A stretch of 64,000 bases of DNA, taken from positions 62,626,069 through 62,690,068 of the forward strand of contig CM031857.1 in NCBI GenBank assembly GCA_018697195.1, in the 5' to 3' direction. This document shows, piece after piece, positions 49,601 through 60,832 of this stretch (its first letter is position 1; each line of letters begins with the position of its first letter). The notes below the pieces were generated by a model. It did not search any database. It saw nothing but the letters and a program-made list of their open reading frames with translations, and was not told the origin of the DNA. Source of the stretch: Certhia americana. Taxonomy: Eukaryota; Chordata; Aves; Passeriformes; Certhiidae. Position numbers and translations under genes: made by a program.

Positions 49601-52600
49601 CAGCTCAGATCTAAGTATGATTTCATTGAAGTCAATGGGAAAACTCCTGCTGACTAGTATTGTTGTTCTTCAATAATTACTGTGGAAGTTGGTAGAATAA
49701 AAGTTGAATAACAAAGCACTGAAAAAGATCTTTGGATTTTCTATACAACTGATATACAATTAACATTTTTGAAAGTAAAAGTGAATGAATTGAATGAATT
49801 TAGCAAATAAAACCAAAGGGCAAAAAATGTCAATTTGTAATATTTTAAATAATCAGCATTGTGAATATAGAAAAATCTATGGAAATACATTACATACAAA
49901 AATGATGCCTAGTTATTCAGTTATTTGCCACGTGGAAACAGATACACGTGATGTTCAGTCTTCCATACAACAATTTACATTTTATTAGCGTGAACCCTGA
50001 ATTTTTACCTATAATTACAGTATGTATGCACACTGGATCCACTTTATGAGCCTCACTGGAGAGAACTGTGTATTCAGACTCACAGAAAAACAACCCTGTA
50101 TGTAGTTTTGGGGGTTTATTGCCTTTTCACCCAGTTGGCTTAAGCAGTGTGGGAGTGTACCAACATGCATGAACGTGTATGTGTTATGCACAAGTAGATG
50201 AGCCCAGGCGTTTTGAGACTTACAGGAAAAGGAAAAAAAAAAAAAAAAAAACAAAAAAACAAACCAACATTACAAGGTAGATGAGAAAAAGGATAATATA
50301 AGAATGAAATGTTTTTAACTTCAGCAGAGGCAAAACTATATTTAACTTACACATACGCTTTTTTAAAAATGAGAAAGTAGTATGATTAGAAAACCACCTG
50401 AAAAATTAATCAGAATAATAATGCAAGGGTGTCTGAGTATAAAAAAGCTGCTACGTAGTATGCTTAAAAAAGGTCAGAAGAAATGACATCAGAAAATTTT
50501 GCTTGGGAATATAACACTTGTCTATTTTTACCATATTTACCACCATCCCCCACAAAGATGAACAATGTTCTCATTACCATTTGTAATGTTCCTATTAAGT
50601 AGAGGCAGCATTAGACGTATTAATGTTTGGTTCTCCTTTAATTTATTATTCTCTTCCTACTTTAATGAGATCTGCTCTACAGCCCATAAAATAATTGTTA
50701 TGGTAAACTGACTTTTTAAAATTAGCTACACACCAGTTGGTCCAGAAACCTATTCCTCTGGACTATTCATGCACAAAATACCTTTGTGTGAAGCTCTTTC
50801 CAAATGTGTAATGACTGGAGTAAGTCCAGAAGTTTTCCTGCAGAGTCTCTCTGCATGATTGCCATTGCAAGCAGTCTTACAGCTTCTTTTCCTAACAAAG
50901 TTATGGTCAGGGTTACTGCAATGTAGAAATGCTGACACTGCTTTCATCCTCAACAATGAAAACCATAGTGCTGCCACTTATGAAATTAAAGTACTTCCTG
51001 TTTAAAAAAGAGCTGTTATACCCTGCTAGGTCATCAGTTTCTGTTACAGAATTTTTACAAGGAATCTCAGAAGGGGGAAAAAAATGTTCTGATTTCCTCA
51101 TTTTTCCTGCAGTTTCATTAAGTTACTTCAGTGTGATTCAGCACTACTGTTTGTGCCCCAGACCATGTGTCCCACTGAGACAGTTATTCTATCCCAAATA
51201 TTTCCTGCTGTGAGTGTCAGTTTAGGTCACAAGCGAGGTTTACCAATACTACTTTCTAACCCATCCTAGCTCCTCGAGAAAAATATATTCCCAAACCTAA
51301 GGCAACTGAGCTATATCATATTTTAAGGATAAATTAGAGATACTGAAGAAAATTTAATGACAAGACATGCAAATGGTAACCTTTACCAGACTTAGATACC
51401 ATATATAAAAAATGTGCATATGCAGTTCTGTTGTCACTCATCAAAATGAGAATGCTTCTTCCTCTGCAACATGGAACAAAAGTATGGAGCTGGATCTGCA
51501 TCCTTATGAGGGAAACAAAAATATCTTTCCATTGCAGCTCATACCTTTGTCTTCAGCTTTCACAGTACCTTCTGTAGAAAATGGTCACAGTAGACAAACA
51601 GGGAGTTGACCTCACTGAGGCCTGAGTAGGCTGCCCTAAATATCTGAGCACCTTGACTTTACTGTCTAACAACTCTACTTTCTCTTCCTTTCCCAAAAGA
51701 GTAACTTTTAGATAGGAGTTGTGACTGAAGATGGCACAGACAATAGGAGTATTCTGCTAACCCTTCTAGAGCCTCAGCATTTGCATAGTTCTTAATTGAA
51801 TAGAACAGAAATTAGCATTCCTAGTGGTTTTTTCCCAGGTGTTTTTTTTGGTTTTTTTGCTGCACTGAAAAACTGGAGAATGTGTTTGAATTGATCAAGT
51901 CTCAGTCCTTGTCCTAATTCACTCACAAAAGAATCAAACCTAGTACCTGCAGGCTGCATGTGAACAACAAATTGTGGAGCTCAAATCTTGGCTTTTAGCA
52001 CACCTGCAACATTTCATGACATACCACAGAATATAGAATGAACACACAGTTTGTTCATCTGGAAGCAAGGTCTTATTCCCACCCAAGCCAGTGCATTAAA
52101 TGTTACAATTCAGAGCTGCAGATCATTTCATGCTTGGATGTCTCACGTTAGTTTGTGTGTGTACACAAGACGAACAGAAAAGAGAGAAAAATATCCAAAT
52201 TGTTAAACAAGGCACTCTTCTAAGGCCCCATGTCTTTCAGCAATGTAATACTGAACACATGCTCTATTCCTGACAAAAAGGAAAAGACAGAACAAAAGAT
52301 GAAACACGCTAGTGACAGAGAACCCCTCATTATGCACCTTCATCATTCAGGGGTGATTGGGTTTTCTGGACTGATTTAAGGGGATAATTTTCAGGAATGT
52401 GCAAGCTGTCAGAACTGTCCCAACACAACCCTTTTAATTCTTTTTGAAACAGTCATTAGAAGTAAAGGCATCAACATTTACTGACCACTAACAAAACCTA
52501 CAGGAAATAAAATTTTCATGCCTTTCCCAGATCATTCCATGATCTGGGAACAGTTTATTTCAGCGACAGCATTTCCTAAACTGCAATATTTTTACATAAA

Positions 52601-54629
52601 AATTCTACAGGCATTATGCATTTTTTGGTAGTCAGTGCAAATAAGAATCACCCTAATAATACTCTCCTTCTTAGTTCTACTAGTAATGCAACGTTTTGGG
52701 ATCTTTCTCTCAAAGAAATCATAAAAACAATGGACTTGCATCATAGAAAAACCAAACTGGTGTTTAAGGTTTTATTTATATAACTTTTGTTCATGTGAAT
52801 CTTCTTCTCTCCTAATGAGCAGATTAAAATCGGAGAAAAAGGCTTTTCAGGGATGAAAGTGTTAAAAAAAAAAATATCCAGTACTTATAGAAAACAAACA
52901 AAACACCCTAACAAAAAAAACAAAACTAAAACCCAGCCACATGGAAAAGCCTACCATGGCAAACCCCTCTCCCCACCCCCCTCTCCATCCACAAAACTTC
53001 TGCAAAAGCCCTAGAGAAACTTTCATGTGCTGAATCCACAAACAGAGGAAAAAAAACCAAAAAAGCACCACCCCACCCCCAGTATAATAAAATTACCCAA
53101 ATTGTCAATAAATATAAAAATGCAGCACTCTTTCCCAATAAGACACAAATCAAATCACTAAACCTCTAGAAATATTATGTGATGACAGTAAACTATCATC
53201 ATACTTTTAAAAACTGCCTTAAAAATGAAACTCAAATGAGTCAGGATTTTTATCATCTTCTTGCAATGAAAAAACTGGCAAAGTGACTCAATGAGACATT
53301 TTAAATTTTCCTCATTTGAATTCCCTGAGCCTTGAAGGTTGTTTAAATGTATACAGTATCAGCCTTCTCTGAAAATCTTAATGTCAAAAATATTATGATT
53401 GGGGAAAAAAAAGTCCAACTCAAATCTACTTAAAAAGTCTGTTGAGACCTAGAAAATATACTAAATATTCAATTATAAGTAAACATAATTTCAACTCATT
53501 TAAATTGATGGTGCTCCTCCCCTCCCCAAAGCAAGGAACCTCTCTGAACTTAATGTAAGACTGGCTGATACATCAAGTCTATTCCATAGTCAGCCATCAT
53601 AAATTTAGTTCCAGATGTGCTATCTTTTATTCTTTAGGTCTGTTCACATGGGATAAAGGAAGATGGCTTAGAGAAAAACAGATGCAAATCTGTGAAGGAT
53701 TAGGTTGCAGTATCTCCCAGTCTTATGAAACAGGAGTTTCATTTACCAAGGGTGCAATTTTTCTTGGTTTCTGGAGCAAAAATAAACTATTGAACTTGAG
53801 ATCTGAAGTTGCATTATTTGAAAAATAGGTACAATCCATCTATATTGTTTCATGTAATATTGACAACATAAATAGAAACAAAGTAACAGAAATTTGTGAC
53901 AGAGCTGGGTTGGTAGCACTATGGTAGCACTAGCTGTATTTCAGCTTTAAAAACTTAATCTTTGCTCTGAAAGGAAAGCTTAGAAAATAGCATTTAAAGA
54001 ATTTTGGCTCAGAGAGTCAGTCATAATACCCTAAAGCAGGATCAGCTAGACCTTTGCTTATGTCTACATAGATATGCCATTAAGTGATTAAGCTCTGGCT
54101 TTTTCTTGACACATACTGAACATCTGAATTTATTTGTTAAACCTATGTAGATGACCTGTGATGTTTTACAGTTAACAGTACAGTTCCCCTCTAACACATT
54201 ATATTTGTGCTGTAAATTTCTGGCACAGCCTCTGAGGATATTTTAAAATTACAAGGAAACCAGTATATACAGAGATATTTAAAATTAATAAATCACTAGG
54301 GAAAAAAACCTGACTTGTTACATACTTATAGGAAGAGTTCAAATTAATTTGAAATATTTATATTTGGAAGTCCTTTCACTCACTGCCAATTTTGGTCCTT
54401 AGAGAATGTATAGGAAAGAAAGGGAAAGGGAAATGTTATTTACAAACACTTTTATGCATTACTTATAAGAAACATACTCACCACTGTATAAAAGCAATAA
54501 TTAATGGTGAGAAGAATGCAGAGGATAGTTTATAATGTTGTTTGAGTAGCCACAGATGGAGAAAGACCCCTTTGTGCTTTCTACTGTAGCAAGCAGTGAA
54601 CGATTTAACTTACTTTTTAGGAAGCGTTT
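46606..54629. other. Long AT-rich unique stretch, no gene seen
   Basis: Eight kilobases without a recognised transposon. A slightly GC-richer patch lies at 49060-49160. ATTGAAGTCAATGGG occurs at 49625, with CTGCTGACT after it, which resembles the dispersed motif seen elsewhere in the window. An A run interrupted by C lies at 50233-50262. C-rich patches (CCCCACCCCC) lie at 52970-53085. Confidence 0.6.
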
Positions 54630-54711
54630 CTTGTTTCTTGTTTCTTGTTTCTTGTTTCTTGGTTTTTTTGGGGGTTTTTTTGGGGTTTTTTTGTTTTTTT
54701 TTTTTTTTTTC
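54630..54711. repeat. (GTTTCTT)n array passing into a T/G-rich tract
   Basis: The seven-base unit GTTTCTT is repeated about five times (54626-54660). It passes into T runs broken by GGGGG and GGGG and a final T run ending near 54711. It forms the left half of an inverted pair with 54800-54862. Confidence 0.93.
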
Positions 54712-54799
54712 TGAAACCTCACTTTAAGTTTTCCAGTGAATACAAAGTGACTCAAATGTTTCTATCCAAGCTCCCCTCTCCACACCCCCAGCCCCCAAC

Positions 54800-54862
54800 A
54801 AAAACCAAAAAAAACCCCCCAAAAAAAAAACAACCGACCAACCAACCAACCAAACAAAAAGC
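54800..54862. repeat. A/C-rich tract ending in (CCAA)n
   Basis: AAAAACC, A runs with CCCCCC, then ACCGACCAACCAACCAACC. Its complement resembles the T/G-rich tract 90 bases upstream. Confidence 0.93.
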
Positions 54863-56371
54863 TACAAGCTACTACTATTTTCTCTGTGGTTTCAAGACAC
54901 CATACTGTTAACTTTCTATGTAGCCTTTACAGACACACTATTAGGATGAGGAATGCTGTGGATAATGTGTTCTTTAGGAGACAAAACCTCAAAAGTGAGG
55001 AAAAAATCCATTTTTAGACTGGAAATAGCCTTACACTAGGCATTGTTAGCACTAGCATTATTTACTTGTCTGGACAAGACAGTAAACAACAAGTCAACAT
55101 CTAAGAGACTCATAAAGACTGTTAAGACTATTGCATAGTCATATCCAAGGAAAGAACTGGAAACAACATATTACCTTTCAAAGTAACTAACCAAGTGTGA
55201 AAAACATTAGAAACTTAATTGACCCTATATACTCATTAAGATAATTTAATAAAATACATTGAATTGTATACTTATGTCCTTTGAGAAGAAAAGAAAACCC
55301 AAGAACTTCACTGTGAAGTAAAAAAGTGCAGACAAATGAGGAGAAAATCCATTGAATAAAATATAGGGTATTTTATAAGCAGAACTCATCAAAAGGAATA
55401 ATTTCAATTGAATTATTTGTGTTTCTGTGTTCAAATTAACTGTAGTAACTGAGGCTAAACACCTGGGAAGCTCCCTGGAAATGTATGTTCAGTTTTTAAT
55501 TTAGAATGTTATATTTTGAAAGAAAGGAATACTAAAATAAAAAATATTACAAAAGGAAAAGTATGATGTAAGCTGCATGTGATTCAATAGTGTAATCACC
55601 TAAAGCAGCAGTCATCTCTGTTTATCCACAAATAGACTATAAAGAGAAAAAAAAAAAATACCAAAACCAAGGGAAATATATCGTCCAGAAGAAGACAACA
55701 GAAATAAGTAAAAAGAGTAAGTTAAAAGCCCAGTACTGTATAACTTACAGTAGATCTGGAGGGAAAAGGTACCCTCTATAGCAGTATAACATAATTTGAA
55801 CTCTCTTACTCTTTTACATGTTTTTAAATGAAAAAAAAAAAAAATAATAATAAAAGAATTCCCTCAGCGGGGCAATATTGCAATATTACCCATTCTGTGA
55901 TTCTGTGCAACAAAAGAAAAACTGCTGTTAAAATGAAACATTCCCTTTACATTCTAAGTTTTCTCTATAGACAAAGAAAAGAGGGAAAATCTGATCAGTT
56001 AACAGATGTGGTGTGGGTTTTTTTTTGCTTTTTTTTAAATTAAAAAAAAAAATCCTTTTTGGTTTTAATTGTCCAAAACAATAGGAGCGTGAGAGACAAA
56101 CTCTATAACCTTAGTCACATATAGTATTTGTTATATATCAGCAGATGTCTTGTCATTATCAGACTACTTGTTTATCTGTACACTCAGATTCATAAGACAT
56201 TTAACTCCCTGCTGCCTGCTGTGATCAAAGTCTGGCCCTTCCATGAGGCACTTAGCCACTTATAGCAATAAATAAGAAACACAAGTGAGCTATAACAGCT
56301 AAGTATTGGCTCTTAACAGACATGTGAAGTCAGCAACTGGAATGCTTCCAGTTTAAAACAGTGGAAAGCAG
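54863..56371. other. AT-rich unique sequence, no gene seen
   Basis: An A run followed by AATAATAATAAAAG lies at 55829-55857. No gene or recognised repeat is supported. Confidence 0.55.
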
Positions 56372-56418
56372 ACTTAAAAAAAAAAAACAAAAAAAACCCC
56401 AAAAAACAAAACCAAACA
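56372..56418. repeat. A-rich tract with C runs
   Basis: A run of 12 A, then CAAAAAAAACCCC, AAAAAACAAAACCAAAC. It is one of several tracts of this A-and-C type in the window. Confidence 0.9.
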
Positions 56419-56499
56419 TTAAGGAGAAAACACTAATATTTCTTCCCCCCTCATTCTTCTACCATTCTGTTTTTATTCTAAAAATTTCAAGACAAAATA

Positions 56500-56937
56500 C
56501 CGCTTTTTGTAGTGCACCATGAGGCTGTGGATGCAGGCTACTCTGAGGTCAAACAGCAGCTCAAAATTAATTGGTAGATCGCATTAAAAGTCTATAAAGC
56601 AGCTCTGTTATCCAATTTGCTGAATGGTTTGAAGACATGGGCTAGTGACGACATACATGACTCCCAGACAAATGTCATCTGCACCATCTGTGGACCATAT
56701 TGTGCATCAGATGGCAGGATAAAATTTTCAATAAAAAAGTTTCAGAGCACAGTTATGTTCCAGGGACTGTAGCCATGATCATTATAAAAAAGGCTGCACT
56801 GGGCTGGTCACACATCTAGGATAGAAGACACTGGCATCCTGCAGCAGCTGGTGTGCATTGGACTTAAAGAAGTAACATGTAACCAGGACAGACAAGTGAA
56901 GCACTTCAAGGACACACTGAAATACAACTTCAAGTAA
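56500..56937 (+). mobile_element. Fossil of a non-CR1 LINE: C-terminal reverse-transcriptase region
   Basis: In a single forward frame from about 56580 to the stop at 56935-56937 the translation gives ALKVYKAALLSNLLNGLKTW, and 66 codons after the YK it gives RLHWAGHTSRIEDTG. Near the end it gives KHFKDTLKYNFK. In many non-LTR retrotransposons outside CR1 the thumb and C-terminal region reads VYKA.VLPTLLYG.E.W, then about 70 residues later LRW.GHV.RM.D, then KKR.KD.LK. Order, spacing and frame all agree. Three or more in-frame stops lie between the blocks (around 56767-56785) and one at 56575, so it is long dead. I cannot assign the clade; RTE-like or a related group is possible. There is no CR1 similarity. 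A reverse-oriented CR1 lies 170 bp downstream. Confidence 0.75.
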
Positions 56938-57106
56938 TAAAAATTTCCCAGCCTGAAAGGACTTGTACATCACAGTCCAGGTTGAAGTGAATCAGTTGAA
57001 TCTAAACTTACTAGCAGAAGCATGCATGGTCTTGCTAATCTGTTGCAAAATGACAGAAGTCTCCAGTTAAGGGGTCATTTTTCTCTCTGCAGGTCTCTGT
57101 GTGGTT

Positions 57107-58115
57107 TTCACAGGATCACAGAATCAATTAGTCTGGAAAAAAGCTCTGAGATCATTCAGTCCAACTTTTGACTGAACATCACGCCAACTAGATCATGGCA
57201 CTTAAGTCTTTCCACCACCCCCCGGGGTAGCCTATTTCAATGTATAATCACCCTTTCTGTGAAGAAATTCCTCCTAGTGTCCTACCTAAACCTCCCCTGT
57301 CACACCTTGAGGCTGTGTCCTCTGGTCCTGTTGCTGTTGTTTGGTAGAAGAGACTGACACCCACCTGGCTACAGCCTTTCAGGGACTTGCAGAGAGCAAT
57401 AACGTCTTCCCTGAAGACCTCCTTTTCCTCCCTCCAATAAAGCCCAGCTCCTTCAGCTGTTCCTCATAGGACTTGTGCTCCAAACCCTTCACCATTTCCT
57501 TTGCCCAGCTCTGGACACACCCCAGCACTTCAATGCCCTTCCTTAATTAAGGGGCCCAGAACTGGACACAGCATTCAAGGTGTAGCCTCACCAGTGGTGC
57601 ATGCAGGGAGATGATCACTGCCCTGCTCCTGCTGGCCACAAAATTTCTGATACAAGCCAGGATGCCATTGGCCTTCTTGGCTACCTGAGCACACTGATGG
57701 CTCATGTTCAGCACCCTGAGGTCTTTTTCTGCCAGGCAGGTTTCCAGCCACTCTGGCTCAACCTGTAGGGCTGCATGGGGTTGTTTTGTCCAAAGTGTAG
57801 GATCAGGTATTTGGTCTTTTTGAACCTCATATTTTTGGTCTTGGCTCCTTGATTCAGCCTTTCCAGATTCTTCTGCAGAGCCTTTCTACCTTCCGGCTGA
57901 TTGACAGTTACACAAAAATTAACTTACTGAGGCTGTATTTGACCGCCTTGTCATTCAGAACACCTATAAAGACAATAAGCAGGACTGATTCCAACACTGA
58001 GCCCTGAGGAGTACCAATACTGAACAGGCATCAAGTGGGTGCAACACCATTCACCTCTACTCTCTGGGCCTGGCCATCCATCCAGTTCTTAAACCAGCAA
58101 ATAATGTCTCTTTCA
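57107..58115 (-). mobile_element. CR1 LINE, 5'-truncated, reverse orientation
   Basis: The plus strand begins CAGGATCACAGAATCAATTAG and includes TGAGATCATTCAGTCCAAC, TTTCTGTGAAGAAATTCCTCC, TGAGGCTGTGTCCTCTGGTC, GGGGCCCAGAACTGGACACAG, AGCCAGGATGCCATTGGCC, TTCTGCAGAGCCTTTC and TGGGCCTGGCCATCCATCCAG. This is the complement of about 1 kb of CR1, from the 3' end into the reverse-transcriptase domain. Frames are broken by stops and indels, and no long frame survives. It belongs to the same broad type as the copy at 1170-2204. It extends further 5' (past the GAGCCCTGAGGAGTACC block near 58000), and the exact end near 58115 is uncertain. Confidence 0.93.
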
Positions 58116-58300
58116 ACCCTGTTTTCCTATGGAGTGCAGGCAAGGGATGCTAATATTGGTGGGTCTGGTTCCCCTATGGCAGCAGAATGCAAATCTGATC
58201 TTGATAGTTCTGAGGCACTTCTGATGTCCATGATCCTGTGCACCTAAGGAAAGTACAGCATCCATAGCAAACAAAATAATTAAAAAATTAAACATCAACA

Positions 58301-58354
58301 GCAACCCTTACGACTACAGCAACCCATAGGACTACAGCAACCTATAGGACCACT
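58301..58354. repeat. 18-bp tandem repeat, three copies
   Basis: GCAACCCTTACGACTACA, GCAACCCATAGGACTACA and GCAACCTATAGGACCACT follow one another exactly. A partial CAACAGCAAC precedes them. It is a small diverging minisatellite. Confidence 0.93.
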
Positions 58355-60263
58355 CATAAAGGAATTGGAAAAACACATCCCAGTAATACACTTCAGATGT
58401 TTTTTGGGGTTTTGGGTTTGGTTTTTTTTCTTCCTTCTGTTTGTTGTTTGCTTCTTTTTGTTTGATTTGATTTTTTTCTTTTCTACCCCTTATGATATTT
58501 GAAGACATTACTGTTGAGATATTTTCTTTTCTTTTGTTATATTGTTGACACTATAACAAAAATATTGGTAAGTGATAGAGAAATAATTCTTTTATGAAAA
58601 GGAGCTCATAAGCATTTTCTCACACTTAAGTTGATGAGAAACTCTGCTTTAAGTTTCTGCATTAATTGCATTAGGAGTTAAATGTTTTGTACTGATTTCA
58701 AACCTCACTTTAATTAATAACACTAGTTTCAAATTTGGTTTTTAAATAGTCAAACTAATGACTTAGTTTACAAAATTGTTTTAATTTCTAAGTGATGATA
58801 GAAAAGGCTTAATGAACTTCAATACATTTCAGGTAAGGCTTTCAGTACCTCTGAGTTCATGGAAGTAAATTATATGTTTATGTCAACCCTCAACTGCATT
58901 CTGAATTAAGAATAAAACTCTTCAGTCTAACAAACAAAATGAAAAAATGGTCATTTAAAAAATGTTCAGCTGAAATTATTTAGTACAGAAATGAATATAT
59001 GTTCTTTTCACTAGATGTTATTTTGGAATTTGCTGGTTTAGTTATTTATTTTTATTTTATTACTTGGAAATTCTCATTGTGAAATTTATTATTAGAGATT
59101 GGCAAACATATAGGGAAATTATTAGCCCTATGAATGAAAAAAAAAACCAATCAAAATAAAAACCCTCAACCGTATCTTTTTTTTTCTTTCAAAATAGCTG
59201 TCACAACAGGTGTAGCTCATCTGACTAAAAGGGTATAGATGTCATAGTCCTCATCAGAGTTGTACACTTCTTCCCTGCATTCATATGCACACATGCACAA
59301 AGATAAATGTCTGTAATCAGAAGGCATTTTCAGTTACACACTAAGGTTCAGAAAACATGTGCAATGGAGCCCTCACATACATTACAAATAATATCACATT
59401 TCTAGATTTGTTGATAGTATTCTTTCACTGGCTACATATTCATTACTTCAATTTTGCCAGGGCCATGGGTACCAATTAAGACTGCTCAAATAAAGTCTTT
59501 GAGAGACACCCACATTCTGGTTTTTGTCTACAACCATGCATGCCTGTCTTGATATCTGAATCATAGTGATACTTTAAAAACCTTAACAAAAACAACATAG
59601 GCTCAGGAAGAAAAAGAACATAGCTCAGGAGCTGACTGACAGAAAAGAGGCACAGATTAGAAGAAGACTGTAAACAGATGACAGGCTTTAATAAAAATTT
59701 CAGGGTTCAGTCTGGTAACATAATGCTCATATGATCAGTTAGACAGGAATTTGTGTGTCAATCTACAGCCAGAAAGGGCAAATTTTGAACAAAGAAATGA
59801 GGAGTTGCTGCTTCTGGACAAGGGTTAAGAGGCAAGTTGCAGTTCTCAGAGTTTGAAAAACTGATGATCTAAGTGTATCGGGTTGTCTGTTCTCCTGCTT
59901 GATCATTGTTGTCTTGGAGCATTTATGTATTCAAGACACCCAGGCCTCCTCTGACTCCAGTGGAATAAATGAGGTCTGGGGAAAAGCTTCACTTACAACA
60001 TATACAGAGCAAGTCACCTGCATATGGGTCCGGAGGCCTAAAACCTGAACTGCATATACCTTCTTCTTTGGAGTTACTTCCCTTCTTTTCCTCACTTTTT
60101 TGCATGAAAATTTTCATGATCCAGAACAACTTTCCCACTGTTGCATCATACTCTCAGACATAGAGAGATTTTCCATTCTGATCTTGGCTACAGGAAGCAC
60201 AAACATCAAGTATTATATCTTTATTTTCCCTTTCCCTTTTCTTCCTTTCTCTACAGACAGTTA
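58355..60263. other. AT-rich unique sequence, no gene seen
   Basis: A T-rich tract with G runs (TTTTTTGGGGTTTTGGG) lies at 58399-58480. A TAGCTCATCTGACTA string at 59213 is faintly tRNA-like but not supported. No gene is recognised. Confidence 0.55.
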
Positions 60264-60310
60264 ATCCTATCCTATCCTATCCTATCCTATCCTATCCTAT
60301 CCTATCCTAT
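60264..60310. repeat. (CCTAT)9 pentanucleotide microsatellite
   Basis: Nine perfect CCTAT units (60266-60310). The open frame through it translates to the repeated peptide LSYPI and is not a gene. Confidence 0.97.
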
Positions 60311-60777
60311 TTTCTGTCTTCTTTCTAAAACCCTCACATTTTGTGAAAGTAGCTGTTGCACATAATTACCTACAAGTGTACACCCTTTATCACCCTTGAA
60401 AAGTAGGATTTTACCTCAAAATGTATGGGTGTTGTCCACAAAGATAATTCACAGAAATTCTTGAAGAAAGTCAACATCATCTTTGAAGAAAAAGAGCTCC
60501 TGTAGGATTAAAAGGCTTATGATTTTCTAAAATATGTCATTTACCCTGGGCAGCCTGAGAGACTTTTTTGTAGAGCAAAGAAAGGTAGGAACAGGGTAAG
60601 ATTACACAGGAACATTGACATCTGCTCCATGCAGCCAGAAGGCTGAAATGCTACTAGAATAAAAATGGAAAAAAGCAGGCAGACCATATAAGAAGGAAAA
60701 TATGTTTATTTCACATAGTAGCAGAAATTAAAGCTAGTAAAGAAATACTTTTCCTATGTGAGAAAGCCTCTCAGGTG
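60311..60777. other. Unique sequence, no gene seen
   Basis: No recognised feature. Confidence 0.55.
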
Positions 60778-60832
60778 AATTTTTCTTTTTTTTTCTTTTT
60801 TTTTTTTTTCTTTTTTTTTCTTTTTTTTTTCA
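60778..60832. repeat. T-rich tract with regularly spaced C
   Basis: T runs of 8 to 14 bases separated by single C, reading TTTTTTCTTTTTTTTC and on. It is a decaying homopolymer or (T9C)n microsatellite. Confidence 0.95.

Noticed and set aside
55892..55907. ATTCTGTGATTCTGTG, identical to CR1 tail octamers in forward orientation
   Set aside because: No CR1 sequence precedes it. Two octamers alone are too short to call an insertion, although an almost fully truncated CR1 cannot be excluded.
59211..59275. tRNA-like string (TAGCTCATCTGACTAAAAG, then GAGTTGTACAC)
   Set aside because: Only the A-box side resembles a tRNA. The B box is poor, the stems do not pair and no SINE tail follows.
60141..60365. 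Open frame with LSYPI repeats
   Set aside because: Translation of the (CCTAT)9 microsatellite.
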